Positions 63,801 to 64,000 of a stretch of DNA of 64,000 nucleotides are shown piece by piece. The stretch is from JACQFK01 sp036383955 (GTDB lineage: Bacteria; Planctomycetota; MHYJ01; JACPRB01), in contig DASVNH010000221.1 of the NCBI GenBank assembly GCA_036383955.1, forward strand, positions 19,828-83,827. The letters are read 5' to 3'. The translations under genes were made by a program, and so were the position numbers. The notes below the pieces were generated by a model. That model had not been told where the DNA came from and did no database searches. It worked only from the letters and a program-made list of their open reading frames with translations. Numbering within the stretch: the first letter of the stretch is position 1; each line of letters starts with the position of its first letter.

Positions 63801-64000
63801 ATGGCTTATGACCGCTCCGCCCGCTCCGGCCTCGGCGGAAAAATCGCCCTCGCCCTCGTCTTCGCCGCCGTCGCCGGCTATCTCTGGGCCTGCGTCGACG
63901 CGAAGCGGAATCCGCTCGACCTCCTCAAGCTCTTCGCTTCCGCGCCGGAGCCGGAGGCCGCGCCCGCCGCGAAGAAGGCTCCCCCCGCCCCCGCGCCCCC
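63801..64000 (+). CDS. Membrane protein of unknown function (partial)
   Basis: The reading frame from ATG 63801 is open to the right edge. GAGGTG lies 8 bases upstream. The visible 66 residues read MAYDRSARSGLGGKIALALV, with one transmembrane segment (about residues 14-31, ending FAAVAGYLWACVDA), then DAKRNPLDLLKLFASAPEPE and a Pro/Ala/Lys-rich stretch. No domain is recognised. It is divergent from the tRNA cluster. Confidence 0.5.
   Translation, partial: MAYDRSARSGLGGKIALALVFAAVAGYLWACVDAKRNPLDLLKLFASAPEPEAAPAAKKAPPAPAP

Overview
The window is one contiguous, very GC-rich bacterial chromosome segment, densely packed with genes. I see no insertion sequence, prophage, CRISPR array or rRNA, and no gene-free stretch over 300 bases. 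Several features point to a diderm, planctomycete-like bacterium. These are a run of prepilin-like proteins with an N-terminus ending LALFPGA at the window edge, a Kdo transferase (waaA) that implies lipid A/LPS, and an EF-Tu and EF-G with unusual switch I sequences that I recall from Planctomycetota. The phylum is an inference and was not checked by alignment.

Layout. 1-2870 (minus): a pseudopilin operon with one PilV-like, one GspH-like and four GspG-like proteins. 2918-7911: housekeeping genes (coiled-coil membrane protein, metallophosphoesterase, lipoprotein, hisS, RDD membrane protein). 7935-24482: a surface-glycan region. Its core is a minus-strand operon (19988 to 10941) encoding PseB, PseC, a PseG-PseH fusion, PseI, HisH-like, HisF-like, a PseA/WbpG-like amidotransferase, a methyltransferase and a PhyH-type dioxygenase. 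Together these should make a pseudaminic-acid-type nonulosonic acid carrying an acetamidino group. Plus-strand flanks add a DegT aminotransferase, a GT-B glycosyltransferase and a SpsF/PseF-type cytidylyltransferase, then a PglC-like phosphoglycosyl transferase, a GT39-like glycosyltransferase, MurJ and an HpcH/HpaI aldolase.

24520-33100: nitrogen and one-carbon genes (GlnT-type glutamine synthetase, gcvPA, gcvPB, asnB), a membrane CapD/PglF-like dehydratase and a methyltransferase. 33156-36933 (minus): waaA, metK and ahcY, the latter two forming part of the SAM cycle. 37013-42261 (minus): secA, a small exported protein, pyrD, lspA and a DksA/TraR protein.

42236-63678 (minus): the translation and transcription supercluster. 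In transcription order: tRNA-Thr(TGT), tRNA-Tyr, tRNA-Gly, then tRNA-Thr(GGT), tuf, rpmG, tRNA-Trp, secE, nusG, rplK, rplA, rplJ, two tandem rplL, rpoB, rpoC, rpsL, rpsG, fusA, then rpsJ, rplD, rplW, rplB, rpsS, rplV, rpsC, rplP, rpmC. rplC (L3) is absent from its usual place between rpsJ and rplD, and the operon stops after rpmC.

Many genes have a sigma70-like -10 hexamer only 7-9 bases before the start codon, which implies leaderless mRNAs. The cluster starting with tRNA-Thr(GGT)-tuf, and many ribosomal-protein genes, instead use Shine-Dalgarno sites. The most interesting items are the broken S10 operon, the nonulosonic acid locus with a HisF that has lost a catalytic Asp, the leaderless promoter pattern, the tandem rplL pair, the altered EF-Tu/EF-G switch I and the enlarged SecE.
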